Notes under the pieces: model-generated
The model's input: only the letters and a program-made list of their open reading frames with translations
Database searches by the model: none
Told to the model about the DNA's origin: nothing
Part shown: piece after piece, positions 52,979 through 61,302 of the stretch
Layout: every line of letters begins with the position of its first letter
Position numbering within the stretch: the stretch's first letter is position 1
Made by a program: the position numbers and the translations under genes
NCBI GenBank assembly: GCA_937949545.1
Contig: CALEDR010000017.1
Span: 1-64,000, forward strand
Direction: 5' to 3'
From: an uncultured Phycisphaerae bacterium
GTDB taxonomy: Bacteria; Planctomycetota; Phycisphaerae; Sedimentisphaerales; Anaerohalosphaeraceae
DNA length: 64,000 nucleotides

Positions 52979-54283
52979 ATGAACGGAAAATGGAAATGGA
53001 CAGCCGCAGGAGTTTTCGCAGTCCTGCTCTTCGGCACCGCCCGGGCCGATGAAATCAGCGAACTGCGAAAAGAGCAGGAAAAGCTGTACAATCAGCTGGT
53101 CGAAATGAACAACCGCCTGCTCAAAATGGAGGCCGCCCAGAAAGAACAAGGCCAGAAACTCTCCAAGATGCAGGAAAGCGGCGGTTTCGAAATCCCCGAA
53201 ACACTCAGCTGGCTGGAAAAAATTAAACTCTACGGGGATTTCCGCTATCGGTATGAATGCCGTGACCGGGATTGGAAGACTGATCCCAAGGACGACCGTC
53301 ACCGCATCCGCGCCCGCGTCGGCGTACAGTTCCAAATCAATGAGGAATATCTATTCGATTTCCGAGTCGCTACCGCAGAATTCCTCAAAAATGAAGACGA
53401 TGCGATTATCCCCGGCTCAGGCGCAAATTCGACAAACCAAACCCTCGGCGACTACTGGTCCGGCAAAAATCTCTGGGTTGACCGGGCTTATGTGTCTTAC
53501 ACGCCGAAAGCCGTTGAAGGCCTGACCATCGCCGCCGGTAAAATCTACAATCCCTTTTACGTCGGCAAGAGCGACTTGATTTGGGACGGCGACGTCAATC
53601 CCGAAGGGTTCGCCCTCCAATACACCAAGCCCTGGACGGAAAAGGATGAACTGTTCTTGAATGCCTTTGCCGGCTATGTCGAAGAAAACGGCAGCTCGGC
53701 AGATAAACGGATGTTCGGCGGACAGGTCGGCCTGATTCACACCTTCGAAGACAAATCCAAAGCCACCTTCGGAGTGGCATACTATGACTACTCCAATGTC
53801 AAAGGCCAAGCCCTTCCGGCCATCAATGACCAGGTGATTGACGGCGGAGCCGCCGGCAACTCCAACGACGGCACCAACTACCTCTACGACTATAACCTTA
53901 TGGAAGCATTTGGACAATATGCCTTTAAACTCGGCACCTACCCATTGGCTGTATTTGGGGATTATGTCGTCAACACCGCCTCCGGGGTTAAAGAGGATAC
54001 CGGCTGGCTGGCCGGCTTGACGTTTAACAGGGCCAAAGATCCCGGAACATGGGACATTACCTACAGTTACCGCGACTTAGAAGCCGATGCGGCCTTGGGG
54101 GCTTTTGCTGACTCAGACTTCGCAGACGGCGGAACAAACGCGAGAGGACACAAGATAAACTGGACCTATATCCTCGCCAAGAATGCCTCCTTTGGTATCA
54201 GTTATTATTTGGCTGACAAACTCGAAGAGAAACCGAATGAGGATTACAAGCGTATCCAGCTCGATTTTATCGTGAAATTTTGA
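52979..54283 (+). CDS. Outer-membrane porin of the Pho cluster
   Basis: 434 residues with signal peptide (GVFAVLLFGTARA), a short periplasmic coiled coil (ISELRKEQEKLYNQLVEMNNRLLKMEAAQKE broken into two turns, ~22-55), then a beta-barrel opening with IKLYGDFRYRYECRDRD and ending ...QLDFIVKF. Resembles the putative-porin/phosphate-porin type. Its place between phoBR and pst implies phosphate or phosphate-ester uptake (inference). ATG at 52979 after GGAGGT. No clear Pho box was found before it. Confidence 0.8.
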   Translation: MNGKWKWTAAGVFAVLLFGTARADEISELRKEQEKLYNQLVEMNNRLLKMEAAQKEQGQKLSKMQESGGFEIPETLSWLEKIKLYGDFRYRYECRDRDWKTDPKDDRHRIRARVGVQFQINEEYLFDFRVATAEFLKNEDDAIIPGSGANSTNQTLGDYWSGKNLWVDRAYVSYTPKAVEGLTIAAGKIYNPFYVGKSDLIWDGDVNPEGFALQYTKPWTEKDELFLNAFAGYVEENGSSADKRMFGGQVGLIHTFEDKSKATFGVAYYDYSNVKGQALPAINDQVIDGGAAGNSNDGTNYLYDYNLMEAFGQYAFKLGTYPLAVFGDYVVNTASGVKEDTGWLAGLTFNRAKDPGTWDITYSYRDLEADAALGAFADSDFADGGTNARGHKINWTYILAKNASFGISYYLADKLEEKPNEDYKRIQLDFIVKF

Positions 54284-54285
54284 TT

Positions 54286-54323
54286 TTCACGACCTATTAA
54301 CCGTTTCCTAACGAAACACTAAC
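54286..54323 (+). promoter_or_regulatory. Pho-box-like direct repeats upstream of pstS
   Basis: Three good repeats at an 11-bp period: TTAAC (54297), CTAAC (54308), CTAAC (54319), plus a weaker TTCAC (54286). They lie about 75 nt before pstS and match the repeats before phoB. Confidence 0.65.
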
Positions 54324-54370
54324 AAACGTCCTGTAAGGTACCGTGTGTGCTTTACAGGACGTTTACTTTT
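54324..54370 (+). terminator. Hairpin between porin and pstS (porin terminator)
   Basis: Perfect 13-bp stem (54324-54336 with 54352-54364), 15-nt loop, followed by ACTTTTT. Probably terminates the porin transcript. The Pho repeats end right at its left arm, so a Pho-driven transcript would start inside the hairpin and escape it. Confidence 0.65.
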
Positions 54371-54397
54371 TAAACAAAAAATGGAAAGGGAAAAATG

Positions 54398-55234
54398 ATG
54401 ATTCGGCATGGAAAAACACTTCTGTCCTTCATTGGATTGACTCTATGGATAGTCCAGCCCGTTTCGGCCGCAGAGAGCAAAACGCTTCAGATTGACGGCT
54501 CCACCACCGTCGGCCCCCTCGGCGACGCCTTCGCAGAAATCTTTAAGGAGCTCCATCCGGATGTTTCCATCACCGTCAAGAAAACCGGCAGCGGCGACGG
54601 GGCGGCTGCTCTGATTGACGGCCGATGTGACATTGCCATGATGAGCCGCTTTATGAAGGACAAGGAATTCCAGCAGGCCGTCGAAAAAGGGGTTTTCCCC
54701 GTAGCGCATGTAATAGCAATGGATGGAGTCTGCGTTGTTGTTCATCCTTCCAATCCCATTACAGAACTTCGCACGGAACAGATTCGCGATATTTATATGG
54801 GCAAAATCACCAACTGGAAGGAACTGGGCGGTCCGGACATGCCGATTGTGCCTGTCAGCCGCGATACCTCCAGCGGCACCTATGAATCGTTTCACCTGAT
54901 GGTGATGAACAACGAGAAAATGGCTTCGAACGTCGAATACGTCAACTCGAATCCGCAGGCACATGCCCGGGTTCGAAGCACCCCCGGCGCCATCGGGTAC
55001 GTGGGAATCGGATTCCTTGACCGGTATGTCAAGACCCTTAAGATAGACGGGATTATGCCGACCCGCTCTACGATTGCCAAGGGCGTTTATCCGGTCAGCC
55101 GGCCTCTGTTTCTCTTCACGAACGGCTATCCCAAGCCCGGCTCTATCGTGCATGCCTTCTGTACATTCTATCTGACTGAAAAAGGGCAGGAAATCATCGA
55201 AGCCAAAGGGTTTGTGCCATTGACCGAATACTAA
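54398..55234 (+). CDS. pstS: Phosphate-binding protein PstS
   Basis: 278-residue periplasmic phosphate-binding protein. Signal peptide (LSFIGLTLWIVQPVSAA), then the phosphate-site motif IDGSTTVGPL and TGSGDGAAALIDG, SRDTSSGTYESF in the second lobe. ATG 54398 is 7 nt after GGAAAGGG; the ATG at 54395 is also possible. First gene of pstSCAB-phoU. Confidence 0.93.
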   Translation: MIRHGKTLLSFIGLTLWIVQPVSAAESKTLQIDGSTTVGPLGDAFAEIFKELHPDVSITVKKTGSGDGAAALIDGRCDIAMMSRFMKDKEFQQAVEKGVFPVAHVIAMDGVCVVVHPSNPITELRTEQIRDIYMGKITNWKELGGPDMPIVPVSRDTSSGTYESFHLMVMNNEKMASNVEYVNSNPQAHARVRSTPGAIGYVGIGFLDRYVKTLKIDGIMPTRSTIAKGVYPVSRPLFLFTNGYPKPGSIVHAFCTFYLTEKGQEIIEAKGFVPLTEY

Positions 55235-55266
55235 CCCGGTTTTTGCAGAACTTTCAGAGACAAGGT

Positions 55267-56253
55267 ATGACAACAGCCGTCAGTCAATTCGATGATGCAG
55301 CAGTCCGGTTTCCCCGGCCGCTACGTCTTACGTTTCGAGATGACCTGCGAAGCACCCTGCTGTCCTGGCTTGTGAAATCCTTTCTGTTTGTCGTTACGTT
55401 CTGTTCGGTAGCGGCTGTTCTTCTGATTTTTGTTTTTGTCATTCGTCAGGCGGCCCCCTTCTTCATGGGGGACGGGGGTTCGGCCCAAGAACGGATACGG
55501 GAATTTTTCACCAGCCGCCGTTGGTTTCCCGAACACCAGGCCCATCCGGAATACGGCATTCTGGCTATTATTGCAGGGTCTTTTTATGTAACGATTGCTT
55601 CCCTGCTGATTGCTGTTCCGACGGGCCTGCTGGCCGCCATCTTTCTGAGCGACATTGCTTCCTTTCGCGTGCGTCAGATCTGCAAGCCCCTGATTGAAAT
55701 TCTGGCCGCTATCCCTTCGGTTGCCTACGGGGTTTTCGCTGTGATGGTTGTAGCCCCCTGGCTTCAGAAAAATCTGGGGTTTCCAACCGGCACCAATGCC
55801 CTGAATGCTTCGATTATTCTGTCGATGATGGCCATGCCGACCATCATCAGCATAGCCGAAGATGCCCTTACGGCCGTCGGACGAGAAATTCGCGAGGCTT
55901 CTTACGGTTTGGGCGCCACGCGGGCCGAAACCATTCTGCGGATCGTTATCCCCGCCGCCCACAGCGGCATTTTGGCTGCCGTAATCCTCGGGATGATGCG
56001 TGCCGTCGGAGAAACGATGGTGGTCTGGATGGCCTCCGGCAATGCCGCCCAAATCCCTTCTCCCTGGTGGGATTTATCTCAATCCGTCCGCACTATGACC
56101 GCCACCATCGCCGGCGAACTGGGAGAGGTACCGCAGGGCACAATTCACTTTCATTCGCTTTTTGCCATCGGCCTGGTATTGCTGATTTTTACATTCTGTC
56201 TGAATCTGCTGAGTGAACATTTTATTATGCAAATGAAAAAACCCAAACGATGA
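55267..56253 (+). CDS. pstC: Phosphate ABC transporter permease PstC
   Basis: 328-residue PstC permease with an N-terminal span (~38-62) and five or six spans, including YGILAIIAGSFYVTIASLLIAVPTGLLAA and the EAA loop region (REASYGLGATRAETILRIVIPAAHSG). ATG at 55267; the frame extends upstream to 55243 (TTG) without a site. Overlaps pstA by 4 bp (ATGA). Confidence 0.92.
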   Translation: MTTAVSQFDDAAVRFPRPLRLTFRDDLRSTLLSWLVKSFLFVVTFCSVAAVLLIFVFVIRQAAPFFMGDGGSAQERIREFFTSRRWFPEHQAHPEYGILAIIAGSFYVTIASLLIAVPTGLLAAIFLSDIASFRVRQICKPLIEILAAIPSVAYGVFAVMVVAPWLQKNLGFPTGTNALNASIILSMMAMPTIISIAEDALTAVGREIREASYGLGATRAETILRIVIPAAHSGILAAVILGMMRAVGETMVVWMASGNAAQIPSPWWDLSQSVRTMTATIAGELGEVPQGTIHFHSLFAIGLVLLIFTFCLNLLSEHFIMQMKKPKR

Positions 56254-57884
56254 TGCTCTGGCGTCAAATAAAGAACATAGTCTTTACCGTCTTCTGCAGC
56301 GGCTCCGTCCTGCTCTTGGCCGCTGCCCTGTTGTTCTTTCTGGTCCCAATGATTTGGAAGGGAAGCCAAGCTGTTTTCTTCCGGAAAACCGTTGAATTTG
56401 ACAAAATGCAGATGGAACTGTTCCGACGCGGACATCCAGCTGTTCTCGAAAAAATAACGGCCCAAACAAACCAGGCCCGCCAGCCAGCCCTGGCTCTGCT
56501 GGACCATTTCAGCCGAGGTGTCGACACCACCCTTTTGAGCAAAGAAGCTCGATCCGCCTATCAGCAGTTCGGCCGTCACCTCCGCTATCGCGAAGTCTCC
56601 GACGAAGAATATACCCGACTTCGCGAAGAGGCCAAAGACATTCGAGACGCCTTCCTGAAGGCCGTCGAAACAACAGACAAAACTGAAGCAGAATCCTTTT
56701 TAGATCTCGTCGATGCCCAACAAAACAATCCCTCTTTTCAAGACAGTCCCTTCCGCATAGTTTTCTCCCTTTCCAAAGATTATCGCCAGATTCTTCAAGA
56801 TATCGACCTGTCCCGCCGGTCTGAATACGCCGCCGAACTGGATATTGTCAAAACGGAAATGCGGAAACTGTTCGGTCCTTTACCCGGCGAATCAGTACCG
56901 CCCTTAGCCCAAGACCGGTTCGGTGCTACTCGATGGGACGTAGCCCAAAAACATTTGCGATACCTGATTTACCAGACCAAATGGGTCCCATCCGAACAAG
57001 AAGACCATCGATTAATCGCCAGGCAAATCCGGCGGGATGATCCCGAGGAAGGAATCTTCGGAAAAACCGAATTGGCCCCTCTGTTTTCGATGGTGGAGCA
57101 AAACCTTGCCGCTATGCTCCAGCCCCGCCCGACAATCTACTGGCAGTATTTCCTGGATGACAGCACCGCCGGACATTACTTCGGCGGCGCCGGCCCAGAA
57201 ATCCTCGGAACATTGCTGCTGACAGTCCTTTCAATGTGTTTTGCCGTTCCGCTGGGTGTGCTGTCCGCCGCCTATCTGGTGGAATATGCCGCCGATGGAA
57301 TCATCACGCGGGTCATCCGCACCTGCATCAATACCCTGGCCGGTGTGCCCAGCATCGTCTATGGTCTTTTCGGGCTGGCTTTCTTTGTTCTGATGGTCGG
57401 CAAGCCCTGTATTCTGTCCGCCTCGCTGACGCTGGGGCTGCTGGTTCTGCCCGTGATCATTCGGGCCTCTGAAGAAGCCATTCGGGCTGTTCCGCAGTCC
57501 TATAAGGAGGCCTCGCTGGCCCTGGGGGCGGGCAAATTCCGGACGTTTCTGACCGTCACCCTGCCGGCCGCCGGGCCGGGCATTCTGACCGGCATTATTC
57601 TGAGCTTAAGCCGTGCCGCCGGCGAGACCGCTCCGATTCTTTTTGCCGGGGCCGTGGCCCTCGGACCAATCCCCAATGTCGGACTGCATCCGAAATGGCT
57701 TTTTCAGCCGACCCGGGCTCTTTCATACGGGTGCTATGATATAACCGTTGGGGACCGTCTGGCTATGCAGGTGCCCCACAATCAGTTTGGAATGGTGATG
57801 ACGCTGATTCTGCTGGTTTTGCTGCTGAATTTAGCGGCCATCTTCCTGCGATGGCGAATGAGCCGAAAACTGCAAGGGATTTAA
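56250..57884 (+). CDS. pstA: Phosphate ABC transporter permease PstA with long insert
   Basis: 544 residues, nearly twice the usual ~290. TM1 (~10-33) is followed by about 260 mostly charged, helical, presumably periplasmic residues (e.g. [42 protein letters not shown]), and then the permease core (~310-540; [53 protein letters not shown]). Overlaps pstC; pstB starts 1 bp after the stop. Confidence 0.88.
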   Translation: MMLWRQIKNIVFTVFCSGSVLLLAAALLFFLVPMIWKGSQAVFFRKTVEFDKMQMELFRRGHPAVLEKITAQTNQARQPALALLDHFSRGVDTTLLSKEARSAYQQFGRHLRYREVSDEEYTRLREEAKDIRDAFLKAVETTDKTEAESFLDLVDAQQNNPSFQDSPFRIVFSLSKDYRQILQDIDLSRRSEYAAELDIVKTEMRKLFGPLPGESVPPLAQDRFGATRWDVAQKHLRYLIYQTKWVPSEQEDHRLIARQIRRDDPEEGIFGKTELAPLFSMVEQNLAAMLQPRPTIYWQYFLDDSTAGHYFGGAGPEILGTLLLTVLSMCFAVPLGVLSAAYLVEYAADGIITRVIRTCINTLAGVPSIVYGLFGLAFFVLMVGKPCILSASLTLGLLVLPVIIRASEEAIRAVPQSYKEASLALGAGKFRTFLTVTLPAAGPGILTGIILSLSRAAGETAPILFAGAVALGPIPNVGLHPKWLFQPTRALSYGCYDITVGDRLAMQVPHNQFGMVMTLILLVLLLNLAAIFLRWRMSRKLQGI

Positions 57885-57885
57885 A

Positions 57886-58794
57886 ATGCTGCTTTCCTCG
57901 GATAACATTCAGAAAAAACAACATCCTCAGAGGCCAAAAATGGAACGTCTCTCTCCACAGTCTGAACCTCGACAGCCCGGTCCGATCCGGCTGGCTGAAC
58001 CGGATGCAAAACCCGAAATCCAGCAGACCGTCAGGCCGGAACGGATTATTATTCAAGCCAAAGACTTCAGCTTTTACTACGGGTCGAAAACCGGTGTCGA
58101 GAAAATCACGATGGACATTGAGGCTGGCTCCGTGACCGCCATTATCGGCCCCAGCGGCTGCGGAAAAAGCACGTTTCTGCGGTGCATCAACCGGATGAAT
58201 GACCTGATTCCGAATACGCAGGCAGACGGCCTGCTGACCGTCAACGGCCAAAATGTCTATGACAAAAACACAAACCTGGTCAACCTGCGTCAGCAGGTCG
58301 GGATGGTTTTTCAGAAGCCGAATCCCTTCGCCAAAAGCATCTACGACAACGTGGCGTATGGTCCGCGTCTGCAGGGAATCCGGCGCCGCTCCGATCTGGA
58401 TGCCATCGTCGAACAATGCCTTCGCGATGCGGCGCTGTGGGAGGAGGTCAAGGAGGACTTATCCAAATCCGCCCTGGCCTTGTCCGGCGGACAGCAGCAG
58501 CGGCTGTGCATCGCCCGTACGCTGGCCAATAAGCCCAAAGTCATTCTGATGGACGAACCCTGCTCCGCCCTCGACCCGCTGGCCACCGCCCGAATTGAAG
58601 AACTCATCGCCTCTCTGAAAGGCACGTACACCATCGTCATTGTCACGCATAATATGCAGCAGGCCGCACGCGTCAGCGACCGCACGGCCTTTTTCTGCCT
58701 CGGCAAACTCATCGAATACGGCCGAACCGATGTGCTCTTTACCAACCCCGCCAAAAAAGAAACCGAAGATTACATCACAGGCCGATTCGGATAA
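57886..58794 (+). CDS. pstB: Phosphate ABC transporter ATPase PstB
   Basis: 302 residues: a ~45-residue N-terminal extension, then Walker A GPSGCGKS (~88-95), Q-loop [14 protein letters not shown], signature LSGGQQQR and Walker B VILMDEP, with the Pst[17 protein letters not shown] segment. ATG at 57886; GCAAGGGAT upstream. The extension is longer than in most PstB; an in-frame ATG at 57940 would shorten it. Confidence 0.93.
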   Translation: MLLSSDNIQKKQHPQRPKMERLSPQSEPRQPGPIRLAEPDAKPEIQQTVRPERIIIQAKDFSFYYGSKTGVEKITMDIEAGSVTAIIGPSGCGKSTFLRCINRMNDLIPNTQADGLLTVNGQNVYDKNTNLVNLRQQVGMVFQKPNPFAKSIYDNVAYGPRLQGIRRRSDLDAIVEQCLRDAALWEEVKEDLSKSALALSGGQQQRLCIARTLANKPKVILMDEPCSALDPLATARIEELIASLKGTYTIVIVTHNMQQAARVSDRTAFFCLGKLIEYGRTDVLFTNPAKKETEDYITGRFG

Positions 58795-58811
58795 ACGAAA
58801 GGAATTCGGGT

Positions 58812-59477
58812 ATGTCCGTTCATCTCAAACGGGAAATTGAAAATCTCAAGCAAATGCTTCTGGAACAGTGTTCGCGGGTCGAAGAACATCTCTGGAAAGC
58901 CGTCAAGGCCATCGAAACCTGGGACGGAACACTGGCCCGACAGGTCGTGGACAGAGATACGGAGATCGACCGCAAGGAAGTCGACATCGAGGAAGAGTGC
59001 CTGAAAATGCTGGCTCTCTATCAGCCCGTAGCCATCGACCTGCGATACATCATTACAGCTTTGAAAATCAACAACGACCTGGAGCGCATCGGCGACCTGG
59101 CCGTCAACATTGCGGAGCGGGCGGAGTATCTGTCCTCGCAGGAACAGATTCAAATCCCGCCGAATCTGGAAACCATGGCTGAAAAGAGCCAGCTTATGGT
59201 CCGCCGGAGCATCGACGCCCTGGTCAATCTGGACTGCCAAATCGCTCACCGCGTCTGCTTAAGCGATGATGAAGTGGACGCTCTTCACAAACAAATGTAT
59301 GCGTACATCCAGGACTGCATCCGTTCGCATCCGGAACAGATGGAATCGCTGATGCATCTGCTTTCGGTTTCTCGGCATCTGGAACGCATCGCCGACCATG
59401 CTACCAACATCGCAGAAGATGTGATTTACCTTGTTGAGGGGCATATCATCCGCCACAAAAAACAGGACCATCGATAG
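58812..59477 (+). CDS. phoU: Phosphate transport regulator PhoU
   Basis: 221-residue helical PhoU, the negative regulator that couples PstSCAB to PhoR. Two PhoU three-helix bundles (~10-100 and ~110-215) with metal-binding E/DxxxD patterns (EIDRKEVDIEEECLKML, DDEVDALHKQMYAY) and the ERIGDLAVNIAE and ERIADHATNIAED signatures. GAAAGGAATTCGG precedes the ATG. Last gene of the pst operon. Confidence 0.94.
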   Translation: MSVHLKREIENLKQMLLEQCSRVEEHLWKAVKAIETWDGTLARQVVDRDTEIDRKEVDIEEECLKMLALYQPVAIDLRYIITALKINNDLERIGDLAVNIAERAEYLSSQEQIQIPPNLETMAEKSQLMVRRSIDALVNLDCQIAHRVCLSDDEVDALHKQMYAYIQDCIRSHPEQMESLMHLLSVSRHLERIADHATNIAEDVIYLVEGHIIRHKKQDHR

Positions 59478-59495
59478 AGCCGAGAAGGCGTTTGC

Positions 59496-61268
59496 CTACT
59501 GCAGCCAGCTGTCGGCTAAAAACCGCCAGTCGGCTCCGTCAATCCGTCCGTCCCGGTTGAAATCAGCGCAGCCTGTTTGCGGCCCCAATCCCTCGGCGAG
59601 CCACTGCCCGCAGAACAGGGCCAAATCCCCCAGTCCCACCTGACAATCCCCCGACAAATCCGCCAAAGGACGCTCGGACTGGAGCACGAAATGGCACGCC
59701 GTCAGGGGCGGAATGCTGTAGGAAAACGTATTATTGACAATCGAGGAAACGGGCGTCCGCTCCGTAACGGAGGGGCTGGAGGCGTCAAACGCCCAGACCC
59801 GTCCGGAGGTATAAAGGCAGGGACTGGTGATGACGAAGCTGCCGCTGATGGGTTCCGTCAAATGCTTATTCAAAACAATCAAATGAAGCCGGTTGTTGAT
59901 TCCGGAAAACATCGATGCATAAATGGAGCTGTTGACCTTATCCGACATCGAGGCGGACACCTTCACATCACCGAACGTTGAGCCGTTTCCGTCATAATTG
60001 CGGTACAGATTAAACGCCGCATTCGTATAGACTCCGTTGCCGCCCCAGTACGCCGCCAGATACACACCGTATTTCCCGAAAATTCCCAGCACATCCGCCT
60101 GAGCGATGCCGCCGGAGATATGATTTTCTCCGCCGTAATTGTATTCCGTAAACGCCAGTTTGGTTCCCGGATAATACACCTGAATAGAATTAAAAATCTT
60201 CGGCAGCAGCGGCAGATAACTGCGGAACCACTGCCCAATCCAGCTGTTTTCAACATAGCTGCTGTCCCAGAGCGTCCGCGGCGCCTGCATCCGCGTGATA
60301 TAATTGGTCTCCGTCGCTGCAAAATCGGTAATCCGTACATTGTTGTCATCCCGTGCTTCCGGATACCAGTGCACATCCAGCACATCCAGCAGCCGCCGCC
60401 CGCCGGCCACTTCCGCCGCCTTCATTTGAGCCAGATAATAATCGATAAACCAGGAATAACTTCCTTTGACGCTGTTCCAGTCCGGCGCATCCTGCAGACT
60501 CAAATATGCGGCAAACCCGTACAGGACCGGCCCGGTAATCTGCGCATAGGGGTCCACATCCTTGACCGCCGACGCCAGCGCCGTGCTTCTGCTGATCAGC
60601 TCCGCACAGCCCACTTTGTTCAGATGAATCCGCGGATGCGTATAAGCCCACAAGGCCGGTTCGTTGTCCAGCGAGTAAAACTTGACTCCCATCGGGCTGT
60701 TGGCATTTCCGAAGGTGGTCACCAGATAATGGACAAACTCATCCATATACACATAGTTGTCTGTCGTATTGGGGCTTCCCGCCGGCACACAAAACGGGGC
60801 ATTTTTCTTATAGACCACTTCTTTCCAGCGGGAGGAGGGGGCCGTTTGGGCCTCTGAAACCGTCCCCCAGTCATCCGCCGCCACATAACCGGCCATCTGC
60901 AGTGTCAGAACCGACGCGCGCCTGGCATTGATATCCGCCTGCCGAAAATCCGCATAGACTTTGCCGGGTATCAGCTGCTGATGCCACGGCAGATAGCTGG
61001 ACATATGCCGGTCGCTCGAATGATACCAGTCGCTGCCGGCATTGGAAAAATTATTCTCCCAGTTATACCCCGTCGTCCGGTTGCCGCCCAGTCGCCGAAC
61101 CGCCAGATTCCCGCAGGTTACGTGGTCGAAATTGGCTCCGTAAATATACGGACTAATCAGGGCCCGTTCATTTTCCGTGAAGACGGTATAAGTAATACTG
61201 ACCGCACCACCCGCTGCGGAAGACCACAAAAACAAAACCGTCAAAATAAGCGGAACTGGTTTTTTCAT
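59496..61268 (-). CDS. GH44 endoglucanase with dockerin
   Basis: 590 residues: signal peptide (LILTVLFLWSSAAGG), a glycoside hydrolase family 44 catalytic domain (~25-500) and two C-terminal dockerin-like repeats (~540-590, DLSGDCQVGLGDLALF and DFNRDGRIDGADWRFL). Family marks RRLGGNRTTGYNWENN and SNAGSDWY; likely acid/base Glu203 (LDNEPALW) and nucleophile Glu375 (FTEYNYGG). GH44 enzymes cut cellulose, glucomannan and xyloglucan. 34 bp after the GH9 gene on the same strand. Confidence 0.9.
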   Translation of the reverse strand: MKKPVPLILTVLFLWSSAAGGAVSITYTVFTENERALISPYIYGANFDHVTCGNLAVRRLGGNRTTGYNWENNFSNAGSDWYHSSDRHMSSYLPWHQQLIPGKVYADFRQADINARRASVLTLQMAGYVAADDWGTVSEAQTAPSSRWKEVVYKKNAPFCVPAGSPNTTDNYVYMDEFVHYLVTTFGNANSPMGVKFYSLDNEPALWAYTHPRIHLNKVGCAELISRSTALASAVKDVDPYAQITGPVLYGFAAYLSLQDAPDWNSVKGSYSWFIDYYLAQMKAAEVAGGRRLLDVLDVHWYPEARDDNNVRITDFAATETNYITRMQAPRTLWDSSYVENSWIGQWFRSYLPLLPKIFNSIQVYYPGTKLAFTEYNYGGENHISGGIAQADVLGIFGKYGVYLAAYWGGNGVYTNAAFNLYRNYDGNGSTFGDVKVSASMSDKVNSSIYASMFSGINNRLHLIVLNKHLTEPISGSFVITSPCLYTSGRVWAFDASSPSVTERTPVSSIVNNTFSYSIPPLTACHFVLQSERPLADLSGDCQVGLGDLALFCGQWLAEGLGPQTGCADFNRDGRIDGADWRFLADSWLQ

Positions 61269-61302
61269 AACTCGGTTCTCCGGTTTTCAAGCTGCGTGCA
61301 AA

